A DNA stretch of 64,000 nucleotides from Bacillus sp. 522_BSPC (GTDB taxonomy: Bacteria > Bacillota > Bacilli > Bacillales > Cytobacillaceae), in the NCBI RefSeq assembly GCF_001076885.1, contig NZ_JVDT01000077.1, positions 1 to 64,000 on the forward strand. Direction: 5' to 3'. Below the pieces are notes generated by a model. It searched no databases and was not told the origin of the DNA. It saw only the letters and a program-made list of their open reading frames with translations. Shown here piece by piece: positions 8,925-17,741 of the stretch. A program made the position numbers and the translations under genes. How positions within the stretch are numbered: position 1 is the first letter of the stretch; every line of letters starts with the position of its first letter.

Positions 8925-9887
8925 ATGGAAACTGAAGTAGTTCATTCACAGGTAAAGACTATTAGTAAGCCAAAAAGAAATAAATTTAAGACTTTGAAGA
9001 TTGCTATACGAAAAGATTGGCAGCTTTATTCTTTGTTAATATTGCCAATCATCTATTTATTAATCTTTAAGTATGGTCCTATGTTTGGGAATGTTATCGC
9101 TTTCAGAAGGTATATGCCAGGCGGTAAGATTTATGGCGAGCAATGGGTCGGCTTGTATTATTTTCAAATGTTTATTGAAGATCCAGTTTTTTGGAATGTA
9201 TTTAAAAATACATTTATTTTAGGTGGATTAACACTGCTATTTTGTTTTCCAATGCCGATTATTTTTGCTCTTCTTTTAAATGAAGTGAAGTCAAAAAAAT
9301 TCAAAAAGTTTGTACAGACTGCTTCTTATTTACCGCATTTTTTATCTATCGTTATAATTGCTGGGATGGTTTTACAATTAACCGCATTAAACGGTTCGAT
9401 CAATGCCATAGTAGAATTTTTCACAGGAGATAAAATAAGCTTTATTCAAAGTCCAGAATGGTTTAGGACCATTTATGTTACATCAGAAGTATGGCAAGGA
9501 ATGGGATGGGGAGCCATTCTTTACTTGGCAGCCTTAACAACTATTGATGAATCCCTCTATGAAGCAGCGAAAATAGATGGTGCAAATCGTTGGAAACAAA
9601 CACTGCATATTACGATTCCTGGTATCTTACCGACAATTGTTACCCTATTAATTCTAAACATAGGAAGCTTTCTAGCGGTTGGCTTTGAAAAAATCTTATT
9701 GATCTATAATCCTTTAACATATGAAACTTCCGATGTTCTTTCTACTTATCTATACCGGGTTGGTCTAGAGTCTAATAATTTCAGTTATGCTGCAGCTATT
9801 GGATTATTTGAATCTATCATTGGATTAATACTTGTTTTAACGGCTAATAGTATTTCAAGAAAACTTACAGAAAGAAGTTTATGGTAG
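8925..9887 (+). CDS. Sugar ABC transporter permease, LplB type
   Basis: Permease of 320 residues of the LplB/YtcP-associated group, with a charged cytoplasmic N-terminus of about 35 residues and six predicted membrane segments. The EAA loop LYEAAKIDGANRWKQTLHITIPG lies around residues 220-242. The N-terminal LILPIIYLLIFKYGPMFGNVIAFRRY pattern is characteristic of this group, which imports larger or decorated oligosaccharides. Its start follows AATGGGGGG. It pairs with the next permease gene, 13 bases downstream. The adjacent glucuronate genes suggest an aldouronic acid (methylglucuronosyl-xylo-oligosaccharide) importer similar to AguFG of Geobacillus; that substrate is inferred. Confidence 0.92.
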   Translation: METEVVHSQVKTISKPKRNKFKTLKIAIRKDWQLYSLLILPIIYLLIFKYGPMFGNVIAFRRYMPGGKIYGEQWVGLYYFQMFIEDPVFWNVFKNTFILGGLTLLFCFPMPIIFALLLNEVKSKKFKKFVQTASYLPHFLSIVIIAGMVLQLTALNGSINAIVEFFTGDKISFIQSPEWFRTIYVTSEVWQGMGWGAILYLAALTTIDESLYEAAKIDGANRWKQTLHITIPGILPTIVTLLILNIGSFLAVGFEKILLIYNPLTYETSDVLSTYLYRVGLESNNFSYAAAIGLFESIIGLILVLTANSISRKLTERSLW

Positions 9888-9900
9888 GAGGGGAGACTAG

Positions 9901-10770
9901 ATGAAAGAATCGAAGCAGTATAAAATTTTTAAGGTCTTTAATGTTTGTATTCTATTAGTAATCATTTTTTGTACGTTATATCCGTTCATAAATGTTGTGG
10001 CACAGTCATTTAGTAGTGAGTCCTATATTAATTCAGGACAGGTAAATTTATTGCCAAAAGGTTTTAATGTAGATACCTATCAAAAAGTTCTTAGTGATGA
10101 TATGTTCTGGATAAATTATAAAAATACAGTTGTTTATACAATAGTGGGGACAATCATATCCATGTTTTTAACAACTATATTTGCATATGCACTTTCAAAA
10201 AGAAGATTGGTTGGCCGCAGGTTTTTAACAGTGTTTGCCGTTTTTACCATGTTCTTTAACGGAGGCTTGATTCCAAACTATGTATTAATCAATGCATTGG
10301 GCTTCGGTAATACGATGTGGGCAATTGTTATCCCTGGAGCAATTAGTATTTACAATATGCTAATAATGAAATCCTTTTTTGAAAATATGCCTGAAGAATT
10401 AGAAGAGGCAGCTTCTATTGATGGTTTAAACACATACGGTATTTTATTAAAAATAGTTTTGCCGCTAAGTAAAGCGGTAATTGCCACAATGGTATTATTC
10501 TATGCGGTTGCATATTGGAATTCTTGGTTTAGTGCTTTCATTTATTTAGATAAAAAAGAATTATTTCCAGTAACAATTTACTTAAGAAATATGATTGCAG
10601 GGGCAACAAGCGCTATGTCAGCAGGAGCAACGTCGGCAGACAACTTAACACAGATTTCCGCCAACATTAAAGCCGTAACAATGGTTTTAACCATTTTACC
10701 AATACTGTCTGTTTATCCATTTGTACAAAAATACTTTGTTTCTGGTGTCATGCTCGGCTCTGTTAAGTAG
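9901..10770 (+). CDS. Sugar ABC transporter permease, LplC/YtcP type
   Basis: Second permease subunit of 289 residues, six predicted membrane segments. Its EAA loop reads ELEEAASIDGLNTYGILLKI near residues 160-180, and it ends with FVSGVMLGSVK, as LplC/YtcP-like subunits do. The AGGAGGGGAGA ribosome-binding site lies in the short gap after the first permease. The binding protein is encoded after, not before, the permeases, and a 60-base hairpin separates them. No cognate ATPase gene is nearby, so a shared ATPase is expected to energise it. Confidence 0.92.
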   Translation: MKESKQYKIFKVFNVCILLVIIFCTLYPFINVVAQSFSSESYINSGQVNLLPKGFNVDTYQKVLSDDMFWINYKNTVVYTIVGTIISMFLTTIFAYALSKRRLVGRRFLTVFAVFTMFFNGGLIPNYVLINALGFGNTMWAIVIPGAISIYNMLIMKSFFENMPEELEEAASIDGLNTYGILLKIVLPLSKAVIATMVLFYAVAYWNSWFSAFIYLDKKELFPVTIYLRNMIAGATSAMSAGATSADNLTQISANIKAVTMVLTILPILSVYPFVQKYFVSGVMLGSVK

Positions 10771-10800
10771 TAAAGCAGGGTCGCTAGCTAACTGGAATTC

Positions 10801-10864
10801 AGCGTAGTTATTTTTCTAAGAAGTGTTTACAATGCCATATCTTGAGAAAAAAACCTACGCTTTT
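10801..10864 (+). terminator. Large hairpin between permease and binding-protein genes
   Basis: Arm 10801-10820 pairs with 10841-10861: AGCGTAG with CTACGCT at the base, then TTTTTCT with AGAAAAA, around a 20-base loop. A short TTTTCC follows. It may partly terminate transcription from the permeases or act as a processing site that separates binding-protein mRNA. The ATG at 10823 lies in the loop and is not a likely start. Confidence 0.6.
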
Positions 10865-10891
10865 CCTATATATATAAGGGGAGGAAATACC

Positions 10892-12514
10892 ATGAAGAAA
10901 AGTTTAAAAAAGGTTGGGTTATTTCTAAGTTTATGTATGTTTGTACTTATTACAGCTGCGTGTTCTGATGATGATGCGGCAAGCACAGAAGTATCTACAA
11001 AAGGAGCTATGGAATCGTACTCGGTTGGAGACACATTTAAAGCTACAGAACCATTTGAATTACCAATCTTATATATGGAACAGTCTACATATCCATACGA
11101 TAAAGATTGGCTACTATGGGATAAAATAACAGAAATTACGAATGTTACCTTAGAGCCAACAATCGTACCTTTGAGTGATTATACGCAAAAAAGAAGTTTG
11201 TTGATTAGTTCAGGTGAAGCACCATTATTAATTCCAAAAACATATCCTGGCGAAGAAACTGCGTTTGTTTCTTCAGGCGCTGCACTTCCGGTAAGCGATT
11301 ACATTGATAAAATGCCTCATTTAAAAGATAAAATAGAAAAATGGAACCTAGAAGAAGAGATAGATACTTTACGACAACAGGATGGAAAGTTTTATGTCCT
11401 TCCAGGTTTGCATGAAGAAGTTTGGCCAGATTATACATTGATCGTTAGAACAGATGTCTTTGAAGAAAATAATATTGATATACCAACAACTTGGGATGAA
11501 CTATATGTAGCAATGAAGAAGTTAAAAGAAATCTATCCAGACTCTATTCCGTTCTCCGATCGTTTTAAGTTTGATAGTACCCTAAATGTTGCTGCAACAG
11601 GCTTTGGAACAAAGGCAGGATGGGGATTTGGAAATGGATTGTCTTATATAGAGGAACAAGATGAATTTGTTTATGCACCTACTACAGACGAATACAAAGA
11701 ATTAGTAACTTATTTTCATAAACTAGTAGACGAAGGGCTGTTAGATGAAGAGAGTTTCACACAGACTGATGAACAGGCAACGCAAAAATTTGTAACTGGA
11801 AAGTCCTTTATTATCAATGGTAACTCACAAACTATTAATTTACACCGCACAGATATGGATAAAACATTAGGAAAAGGAAATTATTCTATTTCAAAAATAA
11901 CCGTTCCTGGTGGTCCTGCAGGTCAATTAATGGCAGGTTCTCGATTAGAAAATGGTGTTATGATTTCTTCAAAAATAAAGGAAAGTGAATATTTTGAAGC
12001 AATTCTGCAGTTTGTTGACTGGTTATATTACAGTGATGAGGGTCAAGAATTCGCTAAATGGGGAGTGGAAGGAACAACATTTACAAAAGAAGATGGAGTA
12101 AGAACATTAACGGAAGACGTCACTTATAACGGTTTAAATCCAGAAGGAACAAAAGATTTACGTGTGGATTATGGATTCTCAAATGGGGTTTTTGCATATG
12201 GGGGAACAACAGACTTACTTCAATCTATGATGAGTGAAGAGGAAATTAAATTCCAAAACGATATGAAAGCAGTGAAAACAACAATTCCAGCAGAACCAAT
12301 TATTCCGTATTCTGTAGAAGATAGAGAAAGAGCTACTTTACAAAGCACACCTTTAAAAGACTATACGACTCAAAACACATTAAAGTTTATTTTAGGTACA
12401 CGTGATTTAAGTGAATATGATGCTTTTATTAAAGAGCTAAAAAGTCAAGGGTTAGATCAATATGTAGAAACAGCAAATAAAACATACCAAGAATATAAGA
12501 AGAATAATAAATAA
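10892..12514 (+). CDS. Sugar ABC transporter substrate-binding lipoprotein, LplA/AguE type
   Basis: Large solute-binding lipoprotein of 540 residues. The start at 10892 is chosen because it follows GGGGAGGAAAT and gives a clean lipoprotein signal (MKKSLKKVGLFLSLC, lipobox ITAAC, lipidated C24); an upstream in-frame ATG at 10823 would add 23 residues ahead of the signal and has no ribosome-binding site. The length fits the LplA/YtcQ/AguE group, longer than MsmE-type proteins. It works with the two preceding permeases. Given the neighbouring uxaC-uxuA-uxuB genes, the ligand is probably a glucuronosyl-decorated xylo-oligosaccharide, which is inferred. The gene is bracketed by hairpins at 10801 and 12532. 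Confidence 0.92.
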   Translation: MKKSLKKVGLFLSLCMFVLITAACSDDDAASTEVSTKGAMESYSVGDTFKATEPFELPILYMEQSTYPYDKDWLLWDKITEITNVTLEPTIVPLSDYTQKRSLLISSGEAPLLIPKTYPGEETAFVSSGAALPVSDYIDKMPHLKDKIEKWNLEEEIDTLRQQDGKFYVLPGLHEEVWPDYTLIVRTDVFEENNIDIPTTWDELYVAMKKLKEIYPDSIPFSDRFKFDSTLNVAATGFGTKAGWGFGNGLSYIEEQDEFVYAPTTDEYKELVTYFHKLVDEGLLDEESFTQTDEQATQKFVTGKSFIINGNSQTINLHRTDMDKTLGKGNYSISKITVPGGPAGQLMAGSRLENGVMISSKIKESEYFEAILQFVDWLYYSDEGQEFAKWGVEGTTFTKEDGVRTLTEDVTYNGLNPEGTKDLRVDYGFSNGVFAYGGTTDLLQSMMSEEEIKFQNDMKAVKTTIPAEPIIPYSVEDRERATLQSTPLKDYTTQNTLKFILGTRDLSEYDAFIKELKSQGLDQYVETANKTYQEYKKNNK

Positions 12515-12531
12515 TAGATGAAGAATTGATG

Positions 12532-12565
12532 AGGTATCCTATACCGACTAGCAATAAGGATACCT
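12532..12565 (+). repeat. Intercistronic hairpin after binding-protein gene
   Basis: AGGTATCCT (12532-12540) pairs perfectly with AGGATACCT (12557-12565) around a 16-base loop. A T-rich run (ATATATTTTTTC) follows only some 10 bases later, so it is a weak terminator or an mRNA-stabilising 3' hairpin. This parallels the hairpin behind the first binding-protein gene. Confidence 0.6.
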
Positions 12566-12621
12566 TATCCTATATATTTTTTCATTAGGACATTTCTTTA
12601 TTCTGAAAGAAGGTGAAAGGC

Positions 12622-13329
12622 ATGGAACATAAAAAAGAGTTTGGACAAGGGATCTTATTTACATTCAGCAATTACGTATATTGGATATTATTAACCAATA
12701 TTTATTTTGTAGCAACAAATGCAATATTCATTTTTTTCTTTATGACATTAACACCAACGTTCTCTAATATCGGTTTGTATGTTCTTGCATTAATTCCATC
12801 TGGTCCTGCTATATCAGGATTACTTTATTCCATGGAGAAATTAGTGAGAACGAAGGAACTGTCACCCACTGCGGACTTTTTCTATGGCTATCGATCAAAT
12901 TTAAAAGGCACGTTTTTCACCTGGACAATAATCCTTGCCGTATACTTTGTTTTACTCATCGATTTACAATACCTCCGAATAACAGTAACTCCAGTCAATC
13001 AAATGATTTTTATCGTATTGCTTGTACTTACTCTTATTTGGACAATGCTTAGTATCAATATGTTAGTGATCAATGCAAGGTTTACTTTTCGGATAAGAGA
13101 TTTAGTAAAGTTATCTGCCTTTTATCAGTTTACTAAATTTAAAGAAACGATAGGCAATATATTGATATTATTTTTAGTTGCTTTTGTAACAGTATTTACG
13201 ACTGATTTTTTAGTGATTTTTATTGCAAGTTTGATTGCGATGGGGATGACATTTAATTCTAAGGCGATGTTAGGTCATATTGAAAGTAATTTTCTAAAGA
13301 AGACAGGAAACAGTGATACAAGTGTATAG
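12622..13329 (+). CDS. DUF624 (YesL-family) membrane protein
   Basis: Membrane protein of 235 residues with about five hydrophobic segments; second DUF624-like protein in the island. The ATG at 12622 follows AAGAAGG with 8-base spacing and is preferred over the GTG at 12613. The layout matches YesL: an N-terminal segment FGQGILFTFSNYVYWILLTNIYF, a proline-containing second helix with LIPSGPAISGLLYSMEKLV, and a variable C-terminal half. It lies between the LplA-type binding protein and the GntR regulator, as YesL-like genes usually do. Function unknown; a transport-accessory role is only inferred from constant linkage. Confidence 0.8.
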   Translation: MEHKKEFGQGILFTFSNYVYWILLTNIYFVATNAIFIFFFMTLTPTFSNIGLYVLALIPSGPAISGLLYSMEKLVRTKELSPTADFFYGYRSNLKGTFFTWTIILAVYFVLLIDLQYLRITVTPVNQMIFIVLLVLTLIWTMLSINMLVINARFTFRIRDLVKLSAFYQFTKFKETIGNILILFLVAFVTVFTTDFLVIFIASLIAMGMTFNSKAMLGHIESNFLKKTGNSDTSV

Positions 13330-13359
13330 GATTCATAATTCAAACGAAGGAGAATAAAA

Positions 13360-14037
13360 ATGTTAACTACGCAAGGAGTGAGGGTTTCTTCAAGAGATTA
13401 CTCCTATAATATTTTAAAAGAAAAAATTATGAGTTTGGAATTAGAACCAGGTACGAAGATATCTGAAAAAGAAATTGCAGATGAGCTTAATGTAAGCAGA
13501 ACTCCTGTTAGAGAAGCATTTATGAAGCTAGCACAAGAGGAATTGCTTGATATTATCCCTCAATATGGAACGATTGTATCAAGAATAAATTTAGAGCATG
13601 TAGAAGAAGGTCGCTTTATTAGAGAAATGGTGGAAAAGGAAATTGTTATACTGGTCAGTAAGGATTTTCCAGAAGTATTTCGTTTTCGATTAGAAAGTAA
13701 TATTAGAATGCAAGAACTTTGTATGGAACAAAATAATTTTCAAAAAATATTTGAACTAGATGAGGAATTTCACCAATTATTATTTGCTGCCTGTCGAAAA
13801 GAACGAACATGGAATATGCTTCAGCTTCTAAATAGTCATTTTAAGCGATTACGACTCCTCAGATTTTCTAGTGATACAAATTGGGAAATAATCATTAATC
13901 AACATAAGTCCCTTTATCAACTTATTACGAATAAGGAAGGAGAAAAGGCAAGTGAAATAATGGAGAAACATCTTCGGCTAGCCTTTTTAGAACAGCATGT
14001 TTTAAAGGAAAAGTATCCAAATTACTTTATTGGCTAA
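13360..14037 (+). CDS. GntR/FadR-family regulator, UxuR-like
   Basis: Transcription factor of 225 residues. The N-terminal winged HTH (about 10-75) has the GntR pattern LEPGTKISEKEIADELNVS followed by RTPVREAFMKL. The C-terminal all-helical FCD domain (about 80-220) binds an effector. The start follows GAAGGAGAA. It lies directly upstream of uxaC-uxuA-uxuB. In Geobacillus stearothermophilus a GntR protein, UxuR, represses the glucuronate genes, so this is the likely counterpart, with a hexuronate intermediate as effector. The 155-base gap to uxaC contains a small palindrome (TATCTA-TT-TAGATA near 14084), which is only a weak operator candidate. Confidence 0.85.
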   Translation: MLTTQGVRVSSRDYSYNILKEKIMSLELEPGTKISEKEIADELNVSRTPVREAFMKLAQEELLDIIPQYGTIVSRINLEHVEEGRFIREMVEKEIVILVSKDFPEVFRFRLESNIRMQELCMEQNNFQKIFELDEEFHQLLFAACRKERTWNMLQLLNSHFKRLRLLRFSSDTNWEIIINQHKSLYQLITNKEGEKASEIMEKHLRLAFLEQHVLKEKYPNYFIG

Positions 14038-14198
14038 AAAATATTTAAGCATTGTTTAGTAGGGAAAGAAAATTTCTATTTTATCTATTTAGATAGGTAG
14101 AGGATACATTTTCAAGGTGAAGATATGGATTATCCAAAGAAAAACCACTAACTGTTTTTTATTTCTTATATTCAGGTAAGGAGAGAGGGAGAGTGTTG

Positions 14199-15608
14199 AT
14201 GAAAGTAATAGAAGAAGATTTTTTATTACAAAATGAATCTGCAAAAATTCTATTTCATGAATATAGTAAGTGCATGCCAATAATTGATTATCATTGCCAC
14301 TTAAGTCCGAAAGAAATAGCAGAAAATAAATCCTTCGATACTATTAGTGAGCTATGGTTAGCAGGAGATCATTATAAATGGAGAGCAATGCGATACTTCG
14401 GAATAGAGGAGGACTATATAACTGGGAAGGCAAGTAATTATGAGAAGTTCCAGGCTTGGGCAAAAGTTCTTCCTTATTGCATAGGAAATCCTTTATATCA
14501 TTGGTCCCAATTAGAATTAAAGCGATATTTTCAGATTGACACTGTATTGAATGAAGATACTTGCGATGAAATCTGGAATATTTGTAATGAGAAGCTTAAG
14601 CAAAAAGAATATACTGCCCAAGGATTTATTGCTAAATCTAATGTCGAGATGATTGGGACAACAGATGATCCTTTAGATGATTTAGAATATCACAGCATGA
14701 TAAAGGAAAATTCTGAGATTAAAACAAAGGTTCTTCCTTCATTTCGACCTGATTCTTTACTTGAAATTAATCAAGAATCGTTCCTTTCTTATATAAGAAA
14801 TTTGGGAAAGAAAACAAATACTAGCATTACAGATTACGAGGTTTTTCTAAAAGCGATTAGAAAACGTATTGATTATTTTCATCTAAAAGGATGTAGAATT
14901 GCTGATCATGGGTTGGAAGAATTGCCATATGAAGAATGCACGTTAGGAGAGGCAAGTCGCATTTTTCTAGCAAAGCTTGAAGGAGCAACCATTTCTAAAC
15001 AAGAGGAAAATAAGTTTAAAACGTATACATTCCTATACCTTGGACAGTTATATTCTTCCTTAGGCTGGGTGATGCAACTGCATATTGGAGCAAAGAGAAA
15101 TAATAATAATCGTATGTTTCAGTCATTGGGTGCTAATACAGGCTATGATTCCATTAATGATTTTACCTTAGCAAGACCGCTTAACCAATTTTTAAATAGC
15201 TTGGATAAAGATAATCAATTACCAAAAACAATCCTATATTCGTTGAACCCTAATCATGGTCCAATCATTGCCTCAGCCGCAGGAAACTTTCAAGCAGCAG
15301 GGGTGAAGGGGAAAATACAAAGTGGAGCCGCATGGTGGTTTAATGATCATAAAGATGGAATGATAAATCAAATGAAAGATTTAGCCAATATAGGGATTTT
15401 GTCAACATTCATTGGAATGTTAACAGATTCGAGAAGTTTTTTATCCTACACCCGGCATGAGTATTTTAGAAGAATTCTTTGTAATATGCTAGGGAGCTGG
15501 ATAGAAAATGGAGAGGTACCAAAAGATTATGATTTTATTGGAAAATTAGTTCAGGATATTTCCTATTTTAATGCAAAAAATTATTTTGAGATTAATAGAG
15601 ATAATTGA
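14199..15608 (+). CDS. uxaC: Glucuronate isomerase
   Basis: Uronate isomerase of about 469 residues, converting D-glucuronate to D-fructuronate (and galacturonate to tagaturonate). It matches the UxaC family along its whole length: the metal-binding IIDYHCHLSPKEIAENK near the N-terminus, the WLAGDHYKWRAMR segment, and the late motifs QSGAAWWFNDHKDGM and MLTDSRSFLSYTRHEYFRR. The ATG at 14199 and a GTG at 14193 are both possible; AAGGAG at 14178 is better spaced for the GTG, while AGAGGGAGAG suits the ATG. It is the first gene of uxaC-uxuA-uxuB, which converts glucuronic acid side chains of xylan to mannonate and then 2-keto-3-deoxygluconate. Confidence 0.95.
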   Translation: MKVIEEDFLLQNESAKILFHEYSKCMPIIDYHCHLSPKEIAENKSFDTISELWLAGDHYKWRAMRYFGIEEDYITGKASNYEKFQAWAKVLPYCIGNPLYHWSQLELKRYFQIDTVLNEDTCDEIWNICNEKLKQKEYTAQGFIAKSNVEMIGTTDDPLDDLEYHSMIKENSEIKTKVLPSFRPDSLLEINQESFLSYIRNLGKKTNTSITDYEVFLKAIRKRIDYFHLKGCRIADHGLEELPYEECTLGEASRIFLAKLEGATISKQEENKFKTYTFLYLGQLYSSLGWVMQLHIGAKRNNNNRMFQSLGANTGYDSINDFTLARPLNQFLNSLDKDNQLPKTILYSLNPNHGPIIASAAGNFQAAGVKGKIQSGAAWWFNDHKDGMINQMKDLANIGILSTFIGMLTDSRSFLSYTRHEYFRRILCNMLGSWIENGEVPKDYDFIGKLVQDISYFNAKNYFEINRDN

Positions 15609-15641
15609 TAAAAAGAGATGACTTTCTAGGAGGATTCATAA

Positions 15642-16757
15642 GTGAAGGTAGCGTTTAGATGGTTTGGTAGAGAAGATGATAGTGTTTCATTAGAGCATAT
15701 TAGACAAATACCTGGAATAGATGGGGTAGTTGGAGCATTGTTTGATATTCCAGTTGGAGAGGTTTGGCCAGAAGATAGAATTATGGAGTTAAAGGAAGAA
15801 ATCAATAGAAATGGTATGAGTTTAGAAGTTATTGAGAGTGTTAATATTCATGAAGACATTAAACTTGGACTTCCATCAAGAGAAAAATATATTGAAAATT
15901 ATAAACAAACGATTCGTAATCTAGCAAAAGCTGGAGTGAAGGTTATCTGCTATAATTTTATGCCGATTTTTGATTGGACTCGTTCAGATCTAGCAAAGGA
16001 ACTTCCTGATGGGTCGACTGTTTTAGCATATGAAAAGGGGAAAATAGAATCGATTGAACCAATGGCTTTAATTGAGCAAATGGAGAACTTATCAAATGGA
16101 TACTCATTGCCAGGGTGGGAACCGGAAAGACTTAAATCCATTAAGTATCTATTTCAATTATATAAAGATGTAACAGAAGAAGATCTATTTAACCATCTTC
16201 AGTATTTCTTAGAACAAATCATTCCAGTTGCAGAAGAATGTGATATAAAAATGGCTATCCACCCAGATGATCCACCATGGTCTGTTTTTGGTTTGCCTAG
16301 GATCGTTCATTCAAAGGGAAATTTAGACAAAATTATTAAGTTAGTAGATAGTCCATCTAATGGTTTAACGATATGCTCGGGTTCTTTAGGAGCAAATCCT
16401 AATAATGATATTCCTGATATATTACGACATTTTTTGAAAAAAGAACGTGTACCTTTTGTGCATATTCGGAATATCAAAATTGCAGAAAATGGAGATTTCG
16501 AGGAAACATCCCATAGAAGTACGGAAAATGGCACGCTTGATTTATATGAAATAGTTAAGACGCTACATGATTATGAATTTAAAGGTTATTTCAGACCAGA
16601 TCACGGTAGAATGATTTGGGGAGAAAAGGCAAGACCTGGTTATGGTCTTTATGATCGAGCTTTAGGAATAATGTATATATTAGGAATTTGGGATAGTTTA
16701 GAAAAAGGCGAAGGAATCAAACAGAAAGGGGAAGACAAAAATGTTGCCTTTAATTGA
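15642..16757 (+). CDS. uxuA: Mannonate dehydratase
   Basis: D-mannonate dehydratase, 371 residues, removing water from mannonate to give 2-keto-3-deoxygluconate. Family motifs are clear: TFRW-like N-terminus ([17 protein letters not shown]), [14 protein letters not shown], the metal-binding [10 protein letters not shown] and [12 protein letters not shown], and the C-terminal [13 protein letters not shown]. It starts with GTG behind a strong AGGAGG site. It follows uxaC by 33 bases and overlaps uxuB by 17 bases, so the pathway genes are coupled. The next enzymes, KDG kinase and KDPG aldolase, are not in this window. Confidence 0.96.
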   Translation: MKVAFRWFGREDDSVSLEHIRQIPGIDGVVGALFDIPVGEVWPEDRIMELKEEINRNGMSLEVIESVNIHEDIKLGLPSREKYIENYKQTIRNLAKAGVKVICYNFMPIFDWTRSDLAKELPDGSTVLAYEKGKIESIEPMALIEQMENLSNGYSLPGWEPERLKSIKYLFQLYKDVTEEDLFNHLQYFLEQIIPVAEECDIKMAIHPDDPPWSVFGLPRIVHSKGNLDKIIKLVDSPSNGLTICSGSLGANPNNDIPDILRHFLKKERVPFVHIRNIKIAENGDFEETSHRSTENGTLDLYEIVKTLHDYEFKGYFRPDHGRMIWGEKARPGYGLYDRALGIMYILGIWDSLEKGEGIKQKGEDKNVAFN

Positions 16758-17586
16758 AAATCTATCAGGGAAAGTTGCAGTTATTACTGGCGGTGGAGGA
16801 GTACTATGTAGTTGTATGGCAAAGGAGTTAGCTAGACAAGGTGTAAAAGTAGCACTGCTTAATCGTACGTATGAAAAAGCTCAAAAGGTAGCAGAAGAAA
16901 TAAATATCGCAGGTGGAACAGCTATTGCAGTTGCATGTGATGTAGTCGATGTCCATAGTGTAAAAGAAGCAGAGAAAATTGTATACGAAACTTTTGGGAA
17001 CTGTGACATTTTAATTAATGGAGCGGGAGGAAATCATCCAAAGGGGGTTACATCAGAGGAAATTCTTCGTATGGAAGATTTAGATAAAGAAGGGATTACG
17101 AGTTTCTTCGATTTAACAATTGAGGGATTTTCATTTGTATTTAATCTAAATATTATCGGAACATTAATTCCTACACAAATATTTTCTAAGCAAATGCTTG
17201 GAAAAAGTGGGACTGTCATAAATATCTCTTCTATGAGCGCGCCAAGTCCAATGACAAAAGTACCAGCCTATAGTGCAGCAAAAGCGGGGATTGAAAATTT
17301 TACCAAATGGCTTGCTGTTCATATGGCTGAGACCGGAATCAGAGTAAATGCTATTGCTCCTGGCTTCTTTCTTACGAAGCAAAATGAAGGGTTGCTCAAA
17401 AACTCTGATGGCACTTATACAGACCGTATGAAAAAAATACTGGCACATACACCAGTAAGAAGATTAGGAAGACCAGAGGATTTATTGGGCACCTTATTGT
17501 GGCTAGTTAATGAAGAAACAAGTGGTTTTGTTACCGGAATCAGCGTTCCAGTTGATGGAGGGTTTATGGCTTACTCAGGAGTTTAA
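16741..17586 (+). CDS. uxuB: Fructuronate reductase (mannonate oxidoreductase), SDR family
   Basis: Short-chain dehydrogenase of 281 residues, similar to Bacillus UxuB (YjmF), which reduces D-fructuronate to D-mannonate with NAD(P)H. It has the nucleotide-binding glycine motif (ITGGGGVL, near residues 16-23), the NAG-type segment INGAGG, the catalytic serine in NISSM, and the catalytic YSAAK, with PVDGGF near the C-terminus. The start lies within the end of uxuA behind AAAGGGGAAG. It is an SDR protein, unrelated to the long-chain enterobacterial UxuB. The function is well supported by placement in the uxaC-uxuA operon. Confidence 0.93.
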   Translation: MLPLIENLSGKVAVITGGGGVLCSCMAKELARQGVKVALLNRTYEKAQKVAEEINIAGGTAIAVACDVVDVHSVKEAEKIVYETFGNCDILINGAGGNHPKGVTSEEILRMEDLDKEGITSFFDLTIEGFSFVFNLNIIGTLIPTQIFSKQMLGKSGTVINISSMSAPSPMTKVPAYSAAKAGIENFTKWLAVHMAETGIRVNAIAPGFFLTKQNEGLLKNSDGTYTDRMKKILAHTPVRRLGRPEDLLGTLLWLVNEETSGFVTGISVPVDGGFMAYSGV

Positions 17587-17741
17587 CTGCTGAAGCTCTT
17601 AAAACAATATTTCCTGGGGAATTTCGACATTTACAAAAGATTGAAACTATCCTGAAGAGTAAAAATAAAATGAAAAGAATGATATTTTACTAGAAAATAT
17701 TTCTGAAAATGTATGTGAACAAAAGAATAGGAGAGAAGGAA

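Noticed and set aside
14080-14100. Palindrome TATCTA-TT-TAGATA before uxaC as GntR operator
   Set aside because: Short and AT-rich; does not match a known GntR/UxuR site well enough to list as a feature.
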